Assembly: GCA_024734555.1 (NCBI GenBank)
Contig: JANPWX010000033.1
Coordinates: 5,156,981-5,220,980, forward strand
Length of the DNA: 64,000 nucleotides
Direction: 5' to 3'
Source of the DNA: Trochalopteron elliotii
Taxonomy: Eukaryota; Chordata; Aves; Passeriformes; Leiothrichidae
Part shown: positions 34,416 to 44,880 of the stretch, one piece after another
How the letters are laid out: each line of letters starts with the position of its first letter
Position numbering within the stretch: the stretch's first letter is position 1
The notes under the pieces: model-generated
Database searches by the model: none
The model's input: the letters and a program-made list of their open reading frames with translations, nothing else
Told to the model about the DNA's origin: nothing
Translations under genes and position numbers: made by a program

Positions 34416-34726
34416 CAACCAAACCCCAAACCCAACCCAAACCGGTGCCGCTCGGTGTCCCTGGCCACCCTGGTCTCTGTCGGGAGAGCTGCCAGCACCC
34501 GCTGCCGCTCGCCCTCTCCTCCACCCCACTTCTCACCTCGGTCCCCAGCTCCAGCGAGCACTTTCTGCCGGAGCCGCCCGCAGCCAGAGCCCTCCACCAC
34601 TCCTACCGCTGGCATTACATTTTCAGGCTGGATGCTATAGGGCCGTTTCTAATTACCTTATATCCCCTAGTGGTCTATGAATAATGGTTAGTGAAGGAGC
34701 TCAGAAGGGCTGCTGAGAAGGGAAGC
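34416..34726. promoter_or_regulatory. Candidate divergent promoter core
   Basis: This segment separates a consensus donor on the - strand (GACCGAG|GTGAGAAG, exon side ending at 34537) from a candidate exon on the + strand at 34790-34870. Its right part (34615-34690) is complex and A+T-richer (GCATTACATTTTCAGGC, TTCTAATTACCTTATATCCC), unlike the repeats around it. CpG-rich surroundings fit a promoter. No TATA or initiator can be assigned, and the model is inference. Confidence 0.3.
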
Positions 34727-34751
34727 AAAAAAAAAAAAAAAAAAAAAAAAA
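34727..34751. repeat. A25 run
   Basis: Twenty-five consecutive A residues. Confidence 0.95.
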
Positions 34752-34789
34752 GGGAGAATTGTGCTATTTCTCACATTTTTTTTTCTAAG

Positions 34790-34870
34790 GATCTAATCTG
34801 GCTACTGTGCTCTGGAAGAGGAGGAGAGCGAGCCAGCAGGAGAGAGAGGAGAGAGCGAGGACCATCGCAG
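34790..34870 (+). other. Candidate exon, probably untranslated
   Basis: An acceptor-like stretch (CACATTTTTTTTTCTAAG, AG at 34788-34789) and a donor CATCGCAG|GTATTG after 34870 bound 81 purine-rich bases. The frame starting at 34790 is open for 27 codons but gives Arg/Glu-rich sequence without known homology. The purine-rich GAGAGC-type composition is typical of 5' untranslated exons of vertebrate developmental genes. It could equally be a first exon with its start inside the segment. Confidence 0.25.
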
Positions 34871-34891
34871 GTATTGTTGCAAGCTACATCT

Positions 34892-34947
34892 TTGTGCTTT
34901 TTTTTCCCTTCTTTTTTTTTCTTTTTTTTTTTTTTTTTTTTTATTTT
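34892..34947. repeat. Long T-rich tract
   Basis: T runs of 9, 9 and 21 residues separated by single or few C residues, ending in TTATTTTG. Confidence 0.95.
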
Positions 34948-34970
34948 GCCCCCCCACCGCGCCCCAGTCT

Positions 34971-35018
34971 GGGAGGGGGGGGCGTGGAGCGGGGGGGTGG
35001 CGCGCGGGTGAGGGTGTG
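34971..35018. other. G-run cluster, possible G-quadruplex
   Basis: Runs of G3, G9 (split by the line of GC), G7, G3 and G3 within 48 bases on the + strand (GGGAGGGGGGGGCG and onward). G-quadruplex-capable sequences are frequent just downstream of transcription starts, which fits the promoter-like setting, but this is not proof of a promoter. Confidence 0.6.
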
Positions 35019-35130
35019 CGGACAGAGCTTTTTCCGGATTTATTTTTCTCTTGTGCAACTCGTGTGCTGCTGCGATTGAATGGATGCACGGCGCCGGCAT
35101 CGCGGAGTTTGGAGAGGGAGGGGGGATTAT

Positions 35131-35132
35131 AC

Positions 35133-35169
<37 letters not shown>

Positions 35170-35179
35170 GTGTGTGTGT
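35131..35179. repeat. (GT)n microsatellite
   Basis: About 24 GT units with one TTG interruption near 35168. Confidence 0.95.
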
Positions 35180-36090
35180 CCTATTTACAGCAGCAACGGA
35201 GGAGCCGGGGGGCGGGTGTGGGGGGGTTGTTTTGCTTTTCTGGAAGTAATAAAGAAATTTGCAACCGGTCCAAAACCCCTCCTGACTTGCCGATTGATGG
35301 GTGTCTGAACAAAGATACAGCTGAGACTTGGAAATGTTTGTGTGTGTGGAAGGGGTGGGTTTCGTTTTGCTTGTCCTGACTCCCTACTTTTTGCAAAGTT
35401 GAAATAATAATGGGCACGGGGCTGCGAAAGCCTCTGCAGAGGGAAGTCTTCCCGGGGAGGCTTATTTAATTGAGGAGTTATGGATGTGCATGGTTTTATA
35501 CTTCCAAAAGTTGCGGCGGTGCCGCGGGCGGGCGCCTGGCTCTCCTTGCCGTTGTCTGCACGTGAGAACGCTGACTTGATGGATTTTCTTTCTTTTATTC
35601 GGTGGCTGGCGGGGCAGGAAAAAATGGATCTAGCAGATAACCCAAGGAATCGTGGGGTTTGCACATCTGGCTGCGCCTTTGGAAAGCCCCTCGGTGGGAC
35701 TTTCACCTCCCGCTCCCTTTTCTCCCACGGCAAATTTTGCCTCCAAATCCTCCGTTGACATTAATAAACAAACAAACCAGGGAATAGCCGTGGAGCCCGG
35801 TGAGGGGGCTCGGAGTGCTGCCCGGGGGTGGGGAACCGTGTGCTTTTGTTTTAAATAACGAAACGGCGATGATTGAAAACATATGAATAGGATGCAATGC
35901 AGAGTGGGTGTGTTACGGGGCGGGGGGGGAAGAGCTGGAAAACTGCTTATACGACAGAAGCAGAGCTTGAATGAGTGTGGTGAGATGAAAGGCGAGGGGT
36001 CCGTCCCTCGCCCGGCTGTGGGGCTGCGAGGAGGGGGGTGATTCCCAAAGGCAGAGGAATGATTTCGGGGTGGGGAAGCTCACTGGGGAG
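35180..36090. promoter_or_regulatory. CpG-rich promoter-proximal stretch
   Basis: Moderately CpG-rich (GGTGCCGCGGGCGGGCGCC near 35517) with A+T-rich patches such as GGCTTATTTAATTGAGG near 35459 and ATTAATAAACAAACAAACC near 35760. The 183-codon - strand frame at 35185-35733 gives no known protein. Likely part of the same CpG-rich regulatory domain. Confidence 0.35.
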
Positions 36091-36108
36091 AAAAAAAAAA
36101 AAAAAAAA
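36091..36108. repeat. A18 run
   Basis: Eighteen consecutive A residues. Confidence 0.95.
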
Positions 36109-36850
36109 CGAAAAACAAACACCTCAACAAACCTGAAGTATGTGATTATATCCCGTCCAACTTTGCCGGTTGCGGCGTTAATGGAGCTAATTGTCCTCAA
36201 AAATAATAAAACCGGGGGGAAATATGCCTGTGTGTGGATGGGGGGAGATGTATGGGGAGCAGAAGCAGGTCCTGGAACCCCACTGGCTCCCCCAAAAGCG
36301 CAGCCGAGGTGGGGGATACCGAGACGGTATCCAAACGTGGCCGGATTGTGTTTATTTGGGCGGAAATAAAGATGGAGCAACTGCTCTGGGGAAGGCTGTA
36401 ATCCCCCAGGGAACGGCTCCGAAACCGCGCCGGTGCTGCCCTTCTTTGCCTGTCCTTCGCTGCCTGCCCTGCCTGGCCTTGCTTTTGTGTTTGTTTGCTT
36501 CCGAGGAGGGGGGAGAAGGGAGCTGGGGGGGGTGCTGCGAAGGCGGGGAGAAGCCGTGAGGGCGGAGAGCCGATTTAAATTGGACTTAATGGATTCCCAG
36601 GGCAGCTCTTTTAGATGAAAGTCAAAATAAGAGCCAAAGTGAATCTCAGCAGACCTGTCTGTTGCATTAGAGATGCAGCCCTTCCTCTCCCTCCCTCCCT
36701 TTATTCTTTAAAAGAGAGGGGGAAAAAAAGTGTTATCCGTACGGAAGACGGCGTGGAGTTTCTCATTCCTATAATGCGAGCTCTAATTGAAGAACTTGCA
36801 GCCTCTTGGGAGAGTCTTTACTGATCGCTGCTTTTGTTATTCATGCCGTG
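36109..36850. promoter_or_regulatory. Possible conserved non-coding elements
   Basis: Two regulatory-looking blocks: 36160-36225 (GGCGTTAATGGAGCTAATTG) and 36560-36850 (CGATTTAAATTGGACTTAAT, GAGCTCTAATTGAAGAACTT, TTGTTATTCATGCC). The second is the longest stretch in this part of the window that is complex, non-repetitive and free of long frames. Inferred enhancer; conservation not tested. Confidence 0.35.
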
Positions 36851-39235
36851 CTCTGTTTTCTTGGGATTTTTTTTGGGAGGGCTGGTGCAAGTCTGGCTGT
36901 GATGCTGTGTCCCCCCCAGGTTGACTCTGTGGGCTGATGGCAGGTAGGACCCGCTGGTCCCCCCTCCTCAGGGGGTCACACCGGGCTCCCCCGGGTAGGT
37001 TGTGCTGTGCTGGAGGAGGAGATGAGCAGCTGAAACCCCCTGGGAGCTGTCGGGGTGAGATGCTGCAGCCTGGCTGCGGGTAGCTCTCGTCCTCACAGGA
37101 CCCCCTGGGATGGGGGACGGATCCTGCCCAGCGTAGCACATGGGAATGGGAGCAAAGCTGGGCTTCTGCCTCCTCCCTGTGCTCATTGCAATGATTTCGG
37201 GGTGCCATGGAGTGCCACAAGCCTGCTTGGTGCAGAGGGCACAGTGCATCCCTGCTGTCACAGCTCTCCTGTCCCACGGGGATCTACAGTGTCACTTGGA
37301 GGGGGCAGGTTTTGTGCCAAAGCCACGTGGATGCTCTGCCCACCAGAGGTGAGGAGCAGGACACAGCCACTGAGCCTGCAGGACCTGTGCTAGGCGAGTT
37401 TCCCTCCTCTCCTGCCTTTTCTGTTGCTCAGTTCAGGACAGAGGTGCACAGGGAGACTGGCAGATGCAGCTCTCCCCTTCAGAGGTCTCATTGCCCCCAC
37501 TTCCCCTCCCAGCCCCCTTGGGTGGCCAGAGGAGGTGGTGGCTGTCCCCAAGCCCTGTTGTCCCCACGAGGTCCCATGGTGATGGGCTGGTTTGATGCAG
37601 CCAAAAGCTCCTGGGGGGCAGGTCCTTGTTGTCCATGTGTCCCTTTCCCAGCCTTGGGCACCCATTTGAGCCACACTTGAGCTCTGCATGAATGAAAGCA
37701 AGAGCCACAAAGCCCCAGGGCTGCTGTCAGTGGCATTTGGTGGCTGCGGGGTGAGTGTGGCTGGGGAAGAGGATGTGTGAGCAGGATGGGGCTCTGCCAG
37801 ACCATCGGCTTAGCACGGAGGCAAAGCAGTTAACCTGGACATCTGATCTCCCCGGGAATTGTGTATTGACCCTGACAGCGATGCATCAGGAGCGACAGAC
37901 TCTCCATCATCGATCCCTCTCCTCCCATCACCAGGTGTCGACACCGACAGTCGTGGAGCTGGCTTTAATTTCAGGCCTCTGGCTCCAGCACGTAACACTT
38001 AGCTATGGTCCCAAGGTGCCACCAGGCTTCACAAACAAACACTTCCACAGGCAGGTGACCGTCCCCATTTTGTGGCAGGGGTGGCACTTGCTGTGAGTGG
38101 CCAGTTGAGCTGGGGACAGGGCTGGCAGGGGACCATCCCACGCCATTGGGCAGGGTGACATCACAGGGATCACCTGGAGTTCCTGCTTTGCCAGTCTTTG
38201 CTAGGAAAACCCTCTGATCTGGTTCCCTTGTGCCATCAGTGTTGAACAGCAGAGGATCAAGCTGGGGTGTCCCCATCCTTTTGCAGCCTCTTCTGGGTGA
38301 CCTCATCTGGCCTGGACGTGTCTTGCCTTCCCCACCTCTAAAATGGCCACTGCCAAACCTGCTGGGTGCTCAGGTGTGTGTGTCACCCCACAGAGACCTG
38401 CTGAGCAGCCTGGTGGGTTTCTTGGGTGCCTTGGTTTCGGGCAGGACGCCGGCAGTGGCGGGGGCTGGCTGGCACATCTCCTCTCCTCCTTCCCAGCATC
38501 TTGAGATTTCCGAGACGCACGCAGCCAAGCTGAGGCTGAAAAAGCTGCTTGTGGTTCAAGAGCATCTCCTCGACGGAGGAGAGAGGGAGGCTTTTCATTC
38601 CTCCTTTTCTTTTGGAGCTATCCAAGCTCCCCTCACCGGTGCAGGGACTCTTCCCACTCCCCCCTGCAAGGGAACGTTAAAAGCCAGGGGCAGCGGATAT
38701 CTTGACACCCCGTCAATCCGAGCCTTTTACAGCAGCAGTCTCTGAAGGCTGGCACTGCTGCACAGAAGAAAACAAGTGAGAAGAGGGGGGGAGGCGAGAG
38801 CAAGCCTTTGCAGCCGGCAATCGATAATTGTGGTGTCACTCACTGCCTTGGAAGTTCCCGCATCCCCACGGTCGCTGGTGGGGGGAGAAGGGGAGGGTGA
38901 GAGCGGGGCTCTGCCCTGCCAGCACCGGGCACGGGGCAGGGAGGATGGCGGAGGGCAAGAGCCCAGCCCCGAGCAGGAGCCTCCCGCTGCATTACTCACC
39001 ACTTGATGTAGCTTGAACCTTTCAACTCCCTCCCCTTGGGGATGGAGCGGGCTGGGCAGAAGGTGTTGACGGAAAACGCTCTCCTTTCTTAGCTTTGAGG
39101 GTTTTTATTCCCCTTTCCTTCTTTTTTTTTCCTTCCCCACCTCTCTCTATGTGCATTTTGGGCTTTAATAATCCCCCCAAAATATAAAAGAAACCCAAAA
39201 AAACCCCCAACCCAGCTCCCCCTCATGTGTGTCTC
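36851..39235. other. Gene-free stretch
   Basis: Unique sequence, G+C-rich, with overlapping frames up to 171 codons on both strands (38230-38745 the longest) and no recognised protein. A small complex patch at 38495-38590 (CTTGAGATTTCCGAGACGC) may be regulatory. Confidence 0.5.
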
Positions 39236-39585
39236 GTCTTAGCAAAAGCTGAGGCAAAAGATCAAGGAATTCTTCCTTTTGTGCAGCTTTCAAGACCAAA
39301 GATGTGCTGGTGAAAAGGGGAGGCTCAGAGTACCAGGCACACACAAGTGTTAAAGGAGAGGCTTCCCTTTTGTCTCCAAGGCAATCAGCCGGTGAAGGGA
39401 TCCACAAATTAATTAAAAATTGCTCTGTCTTGATTGAGTTATTCCTGCTCGCATCCCACCTGCCTATCAAAAGACTGGGAATGGCAGGAGGAAATTCCTA
39501 TTTCTTTCCCAAACAGCTCAGACACGTACCACGGTCTGTCTCGCTTGCCTTTTATCCCAGGCAGCAAAGGAAATAAAAAAAAGAA
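39236..39585. promoter_or_regulatory. Possible conserved non-coding element with TCF/LEF-like sites
   Basis: Complex block with AGATCAAGGAATTC near 39259, AAGACCAAAGATG near 39291, ACAAATTAATTAAAAATTGC near 39404 and CCTATCAAAAGAC near 39462. Three of these resemble TCF/LEF sites (ATCAAAG family). No known protein in the short frames. Function inferred. Confidence 0.35.
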
Positions 39586-42500
39586 AGGGCTGGCGCGGTA
39601 TCCAAAGAGATCTCTCCCGGAGGATGCGTCCCCTCTCCTGCGCTAACAAATGCTGCGGTATTTGGACGATTTGGAAGAAAAATGAGCAGATTTACGTGTC
39701 AGGCATGGGCCAAATTGTAGTTGTAACTCCATGAAGTTGATGGAGATCCATCGGAGATTAATTTGGCCCCAGGTCTGGCGCTTGCTCCACAGGGAATAGG
39801 CTGGATCTCTGCCTTGGTTGAAACAAGAGGTATTCAAATGGGTTTGTTGTGGCTGTGCTATGCCCAAGTGGTAGAGCCGAGCAAAAATCCCAACTGGTTC
39901 TATCCCCGGTGCCAAAGCACCATAAATACACCTCGAGCTGTCAAGTCCTGCACAGTTTCTACTGCATTTACCACTGAGAATGCATTAAGGGGGTAGATTT
40001 ATCTGTAGGGGCTGCCACACAAGTCTCCCTGTGTGCTTTGCTAAGAGGCTTGAACTCTATCCTGGTGTCCTGATGGGGGAAGCCTTTCTCCCCTCCTGTT
40101 TATGGGATTTCCACCCAAACCGAGCCTGCACTGGGGCTCAGCCTGAACCCCAGAGAGCCCAGCCCTCCTTCACTGGGCTCAGGCTCTGGTTTGGGGGGGC
40201 ATCATCACTCAGTGCCTCTCAGCAGGATTCATGGGGGGTGGTTTGCTGCTTTGCAGTCAGACCTTGCTTCCTCCTCTTTATTGTCATCTCCGCTCTTAGT
40301 CACCGCTCGATGCCTCACCAGAGGACACTGCTCCTGCTGCATTTATGGCAGCCACTAAAATTGGCTGCTCCGACAGGGAGGGACACCGAGCATCAGGGAG
40401 GCTCTGCCCAGCTTCCTTATGGTCCTTGGCGTCATGTGGGGAGTGCAGGGGAGCTGCAGGGCAGGTCGGTCACCAAATGGGTCCCCTGTGCTGAGGATGG
40501 ACATCCAGCTGCGCTGGGTCCCTCCAGCTGATGCATAAGGGAATATGGGAGCAGTACTGGAAAGGAGCAGCAGCGGCCACGTTCTCAGGTGGAGATGGCT
40601 GGCGTGTAAATGAAAATGAGATGCTCGATAAAGTAGGAAAGCATAATTAAAAACGTTCACGGCTGCTGGCTCACAAAGCGTGGGCACTCGGTGATCCAGC
40701 GAGGCACAGCCGTCCCCCCCTCCCCAAACCCCACGGCTCTCAGCCTCCCTTGTCCTGTAGTAGTGTGTCCTTCACATGCCTGTCACTGCATGATCTATAG
40801 AACAGGGCTGGCCTCTCATACCACTGCCTTCCACCAGGCTGGGGACTGGATTCTCCAGAGGAGACTCTAGTCCTATCATAGCATGTCCTTCACCGTGACT
40901 GCTGCTGCACAGAGACACGGCAGCACGGGGCTCTAATACCTTGTAATTCACTGTGACTGCTGTGGCAGGACCTGCACCGTGCTGTGCTGCCGCAGCCCTT
41001 CAGACCCTTTGGCTTTTGCATCTGCTCTTGGGCTTCAGAGCAAGGGCTGGGTGGGAGGGGACATATGGTGGGGGGCCTTGGAGGTGTCTCGGGCTTGGAG
41101 CCTGGTCACTGGCTCCTGGTGGGCCTGGGAAGGTGCTGAGTATCCCCAGGACACAGTTCCATCCTGCCTCCTGGGTGGTTTGAAGGAGGGAGTGCTGGGG
41201 GCCAAGCCCTGTCTTGGCAGGGGAGAAATCCCTGTGAGTGTGCCAGGGTGAGAAATGGCCCTAGGATGCAAGGAAAGCATCCTTCCTCTGGGTGGTTTGG
41301 GCATCATGATAAATGTCAATATCTCTGCACACACAAAGGAGAAGGGGGCATTTGGCTACAGAGTGCATTTTTTCCAGGAACTGATTTACTTTGAAGACTT
41401 AAAGGGTTCTCTGATGCTTCCCTCTTTGCTGGTTAACCCTGTTCCTTTGCCAGTTAAATAGAAATGCAGCTGCCATCAATAAAGCCCTTCTGGAGGCTGT
41501 TCTGTGGATGTTGCCACACCACTCTCAGTGCTGTGCTGGACATTGCTCCCTCTTCCATTGATCTGGTTTAGCTACTCCATGGGCAGGAGGCAGATCCTGA
41601 GGCATGAGGGTTTTCCAGCCGAGTGAGATCCCAGTGCTCACAGCATCCCCTTGGAGCCAACGCTGTGCACGGAACAGGGTGTGGGTGACCATGGCTCAGC
41701 CAGGAATCAGATTTGGGGTTCTTGCTCTGTGTTGCTGGGTTTTCTTTGAAGGGGAGGCATTGGAAAGCTTGGAAGAAGGGTGAGGGCATCTTGTCAGGGC
41801 TCCCAGAGTGGGAGAAGAGCATGTTTGGTGGTTAGATGGACGAGGGAGCAAGTTTTGGGAGCTAGTGCTTCCCTGCAGCATGATACTTGGCTTGTTTTCC
41901 GAAAAACAAGAGTTGGCATCTCCTGTTTTACTTCCATACAAATTGTCAGCATTGTTGTTGCTCCTGCTTAGACTGAAGAAGGAGGAATTTGGCCCAGTGG
42001 CTTTTTTTCCTCCTGCTTTCCCCAGCAGCCTAGGCTACAGATCTGCAAACAGCTGTAAGGAGAGCAGAGATCATTAGCTGGCAGGATCAGATGAGATAGT
42101 TTCTTAAAAGGATTGTCTGATTTCTCTATTGATCAGCCTGATTTAAAAGGGGGAGTTGGGTCAGAGGGCATAAATTATCATTGAAGGAGGGGTGAAGGCC
42201 TCAAAGGCTGTGCTGCACTTAGCTGCAGTGCTGAGGAATGTGTCTCTCGGCGGGGACGTGCAGAGCTGAGTGCCGTGGCTGCTGGCCAAGCTGGGTCTCC
42301 TCTACACTGAACTGGGAACAGAGTCAAGGGAAGTGCATTTAAACTTGGGTAAAGAGCCTCTCTCCCTTTGCCAGACTGATTTCTGCAGCCCCCACCGTTT
42401 GGGGTCAGAGGGGGAAGGGGTGCAGCATGTGGCCCTGGGTGAGGTTTGGGGTGTGGTGAGGGATTGGGGTCACTGTGGGGTCCCACTGGCTCTGAGCTCC

Positions 42501-43462
42501 CTCCTTCCCTCCCTGGAGAGAGGATGCTCTCACCCCACAGAGACCTGCGACCTCTCCCTGGCTTTCCCCAGGCTCCCTGTGTGGTCTCCAGCAAGATGTT
42601 GAACCATGGGAGGTTTCTGCCTCCCTGGCTGTAAAATGAAGCTAATCTGCAACCTGAGGTTGCTGCTTTCCCCGTTCTTGTGATCACTGCCCAGGGCTCC
42701 TGCATCTCCTGCCACTGGAGTCATGGGACTTTGCAGTGGCCCCCCCAGCTCTGGATTATGGGAAGAGGAATGGGAGAGCGTCCAGGGAAAATAAGACATT
42801 ATCCACATTGATGGCAGAGGGTCTGGTTTTGGGTGCATGGCATATCTTCCACAGCAGCTTGTTCTGCTGGAACAGAACAGTGGATCTTTGTTCATTTTTC
42901 CCTCATTCTCATCCATCCTTATGATGGAGGAGCCTTTTGTGCCTTGGTCAGTGTCCCATCTCTACCTTCTCCCAGGGTTTGCATCTCCCACAGCTCTCTG
43001 GGGCAGGACCATGGGGATCTACAATGGGGTTATGTCACTGTGACAGGGTTGTGTCACCCCAACAGGGCATGAGCTGGAGCCAGGACAGGCTGTCTTGACA
43101 GGGCAAGCTGCAGGAGCACTTGAGGGGTGCCAGATCATCATCTGATTGGGGTTTCCAATCCCAATGGAGTTTGTTCCTCTTATTTCTGGCAGTGCTAAAA
43201 TAAAATGGTGCAAGAAGTATGATTTTTGGAGCTGTGGGCAGGTGTGAGGTGCCCTGGTGAGCACTGGGCTGGGGCATCTGCCTGGAGTAGTGCCATAGGG
43301 GAGGCTGACACAGCCACACTGCTGGTGTCCCCAGGCTGGGGACACGTCCTCAAACAGAGTCCATTTGTTCTTTCTCAATGCTGTTCCACAGCTAGAGGTA
43401 CAGCCAAGGCTGCTGCCTGCCCCAGTGCTGCCCATCCTCTTGTTCCTGCCCTCCTCCATCAT
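39586..43462. other. Gene-free stretch
   Basis: Unique sequence. At 40748-40970 two to three segments sharing GTCCTTCAC-type sequence about 120 bases apart may be an old tandem duplication. Overlapping frames at 42178-42705 (176 codons, -) have no known relative. Confidence 0.5.
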
Positions 43463-43955
43463 TGAATCACAGAATCATTAAGGCTGGGAAACCCCTCTAA
43501 GACCATCAAGTCCAACCATTAACCCAACACCGCCAAGCCCACCACTAAACCATGTCCTCAGGTGCCACATCCACACATTTTTTTAACACTTCCAGGATGG
43601 ATGAACACCTATACCCTAGGAAGCCTGTTCTGATGCCTGACCACCCGTTTGGTGCAGACATTTTTCCTAATATCCAACTTCAACTGCCCCTGGCTCAACT
43701 TGAGGCCATTTCCCCTTGTCCTATTGCTTGTTACCTGGAGCAGAGCCCAAATCCCACCTGGCTGCACCTTTCTGTCAGGGAGTTGTGGAAAGTGAGAAGT
43801 TTTCCCCTGAGCCTCCATTTCTCCAGGCTGAACCACACCCCCCGCCCAGCTCCCTCAGCCGCTCCTTATGCTCCAGATCCTTCCCCAGCTCCGTTGCCTT
43901 TTTCTGGACGTGCTCCAGCACTTCAGCATCTTCCCTGGAGTGAGGGGAGCATCCC
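43463..43955 (-). mobile_element. CR1 retrotransposon fragment, longest in the window
   Basis: Begins with GAATCACAGAATCATTAAGG and CTAAGACCATCAAGTCCAACC, then follows the CR1 body in reverse: CTAAACCATGTCCTCAGGTGC, TTCCTAATATCCAACTTCAA, GGCCATTTCCCCTTGTCCTA, CCCCTGAGCCTCCATTTCTC and GGACGTGCTCCAGCACTTCA. The 3' end (AAGGCTGGGAAACCCCTCTAAGACC type) differs from the other copies here, so it belongs to a different CR1 subfamily. About 490 bases; 5'-truncated, no intact coding sequence. The inner boundary near 43955 is approximate. Confidence 0.93.
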
Positions 43956-44325
43956 CATATGCCCCATCCCTGTGCACGGTCGCTGCTGGGGACAGCAGCA
44001 TGGTGGTTCCCCATGACGTGTGGCTTGGAAGGAGATGAGCCAAGCCATTATCACGGATCACTTCTGCCAGGTGGAGAGCAGGGAGCCATCATCCCGGCCC
44101 AGGGCACGGCTGGGAGCGGGCAGAGGGTTCAAAGGCTGAGCCGGGGCAGCAGGGGCTCACAGCAGCCTCACTCCCACTGAGGAAGAGAGCATCTCTTCCA
44201 AGCATCCACCAGCATCAGCCTCCCGGCATGGCTGTGGGAGCAGCCACCAGCGCGCGGCAGCTGGGCCGGCATTATCCTGGAAATGTCATCCGAATGCCAG
44301 CCCGCCGGTGAGCGCCAGGACGTGG
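43956..44325. other. Gene-free stretch
   Basis: G+C-rich unique sequence next to a CR1 copy, becoming CpG-richer after 44220. Nothing recognised. Confidence 0.5.
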
Positions 44326-44880
44326 CAGGAGGCGGTGACTCGGCTTGCCGGCATTGGCTACCATTTTAGAGGAAATGTGGAGCGGCGGGTAATTATTTCT
44401 TGTTCTTAATTGAAATTTCAGCCTCAGTGGTTCGCGGGAGCAGGCAGGAGCAGGAGCACAGGCGAGCGTGACATGAACGTGGGGCTCGTTGTGGGATGAG
44501 GGAGAGCACGAGTGAGCTGAGCCTGTGGGATGGCAAAGCATCTCCCAGCTCACGCAGAGTCCAGCACTCCAGGGAAGGAATTCCCATAGCCCACAGCATG
44601 ACCTGCTCACGGTTGTGAAATAAAACCAACCCCCAGAACTCCAAGATTTTAATTTTTTTTTGCTTTTTTAGTGGGGGAGGATGCTTTATTGTTTCTTTAT
44701 CCCTCTATTTCTGTTTTGCTTCGGATGAAGGGCCAATTAACTGGAATTAGGCGCTGCAGCCTGGCACCCCGCGTCGGCTCGGAGCAATCAGGTGTAGCGC
44801 AGCATGGCTGATGAGAGCCAATCAAGATGTATAAATGAGGTGTTGACATTCAAACAGCAGGTACCCGCGCCGCCCGGCCG
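44326..44880. promoter_or_regulatory. Regulatory-looking block with CCAAT and TATA-like sequence
   Basis: Contains GGGTAATTATTTCTTGTTCT near 44388, GCCAATTAACTGGAATTAGG near 44731, CCAAT at 44818-44822 and TATAAAT at 44830-44836. An ATG in strong initiation context (AGCATGG, ATG at 44804) opens a 19-codon frame, MADESQSRCINEVLTFKQQ, that ends exactly at a donor-like CAG|GTACCC (44860). This may be a short first coding exon, but CCAAT and TATA lie inside it, so a non-coding regulatory element is at least as likely. Confidence 0.25.

Noticed and set aside
33899..34615. 238-codon - strand frame
   Set aside because: Runs through (GT)n, (CA)n, A runs and a (GA)n tract; the Val/Cys and Phe runs are repeat translation.
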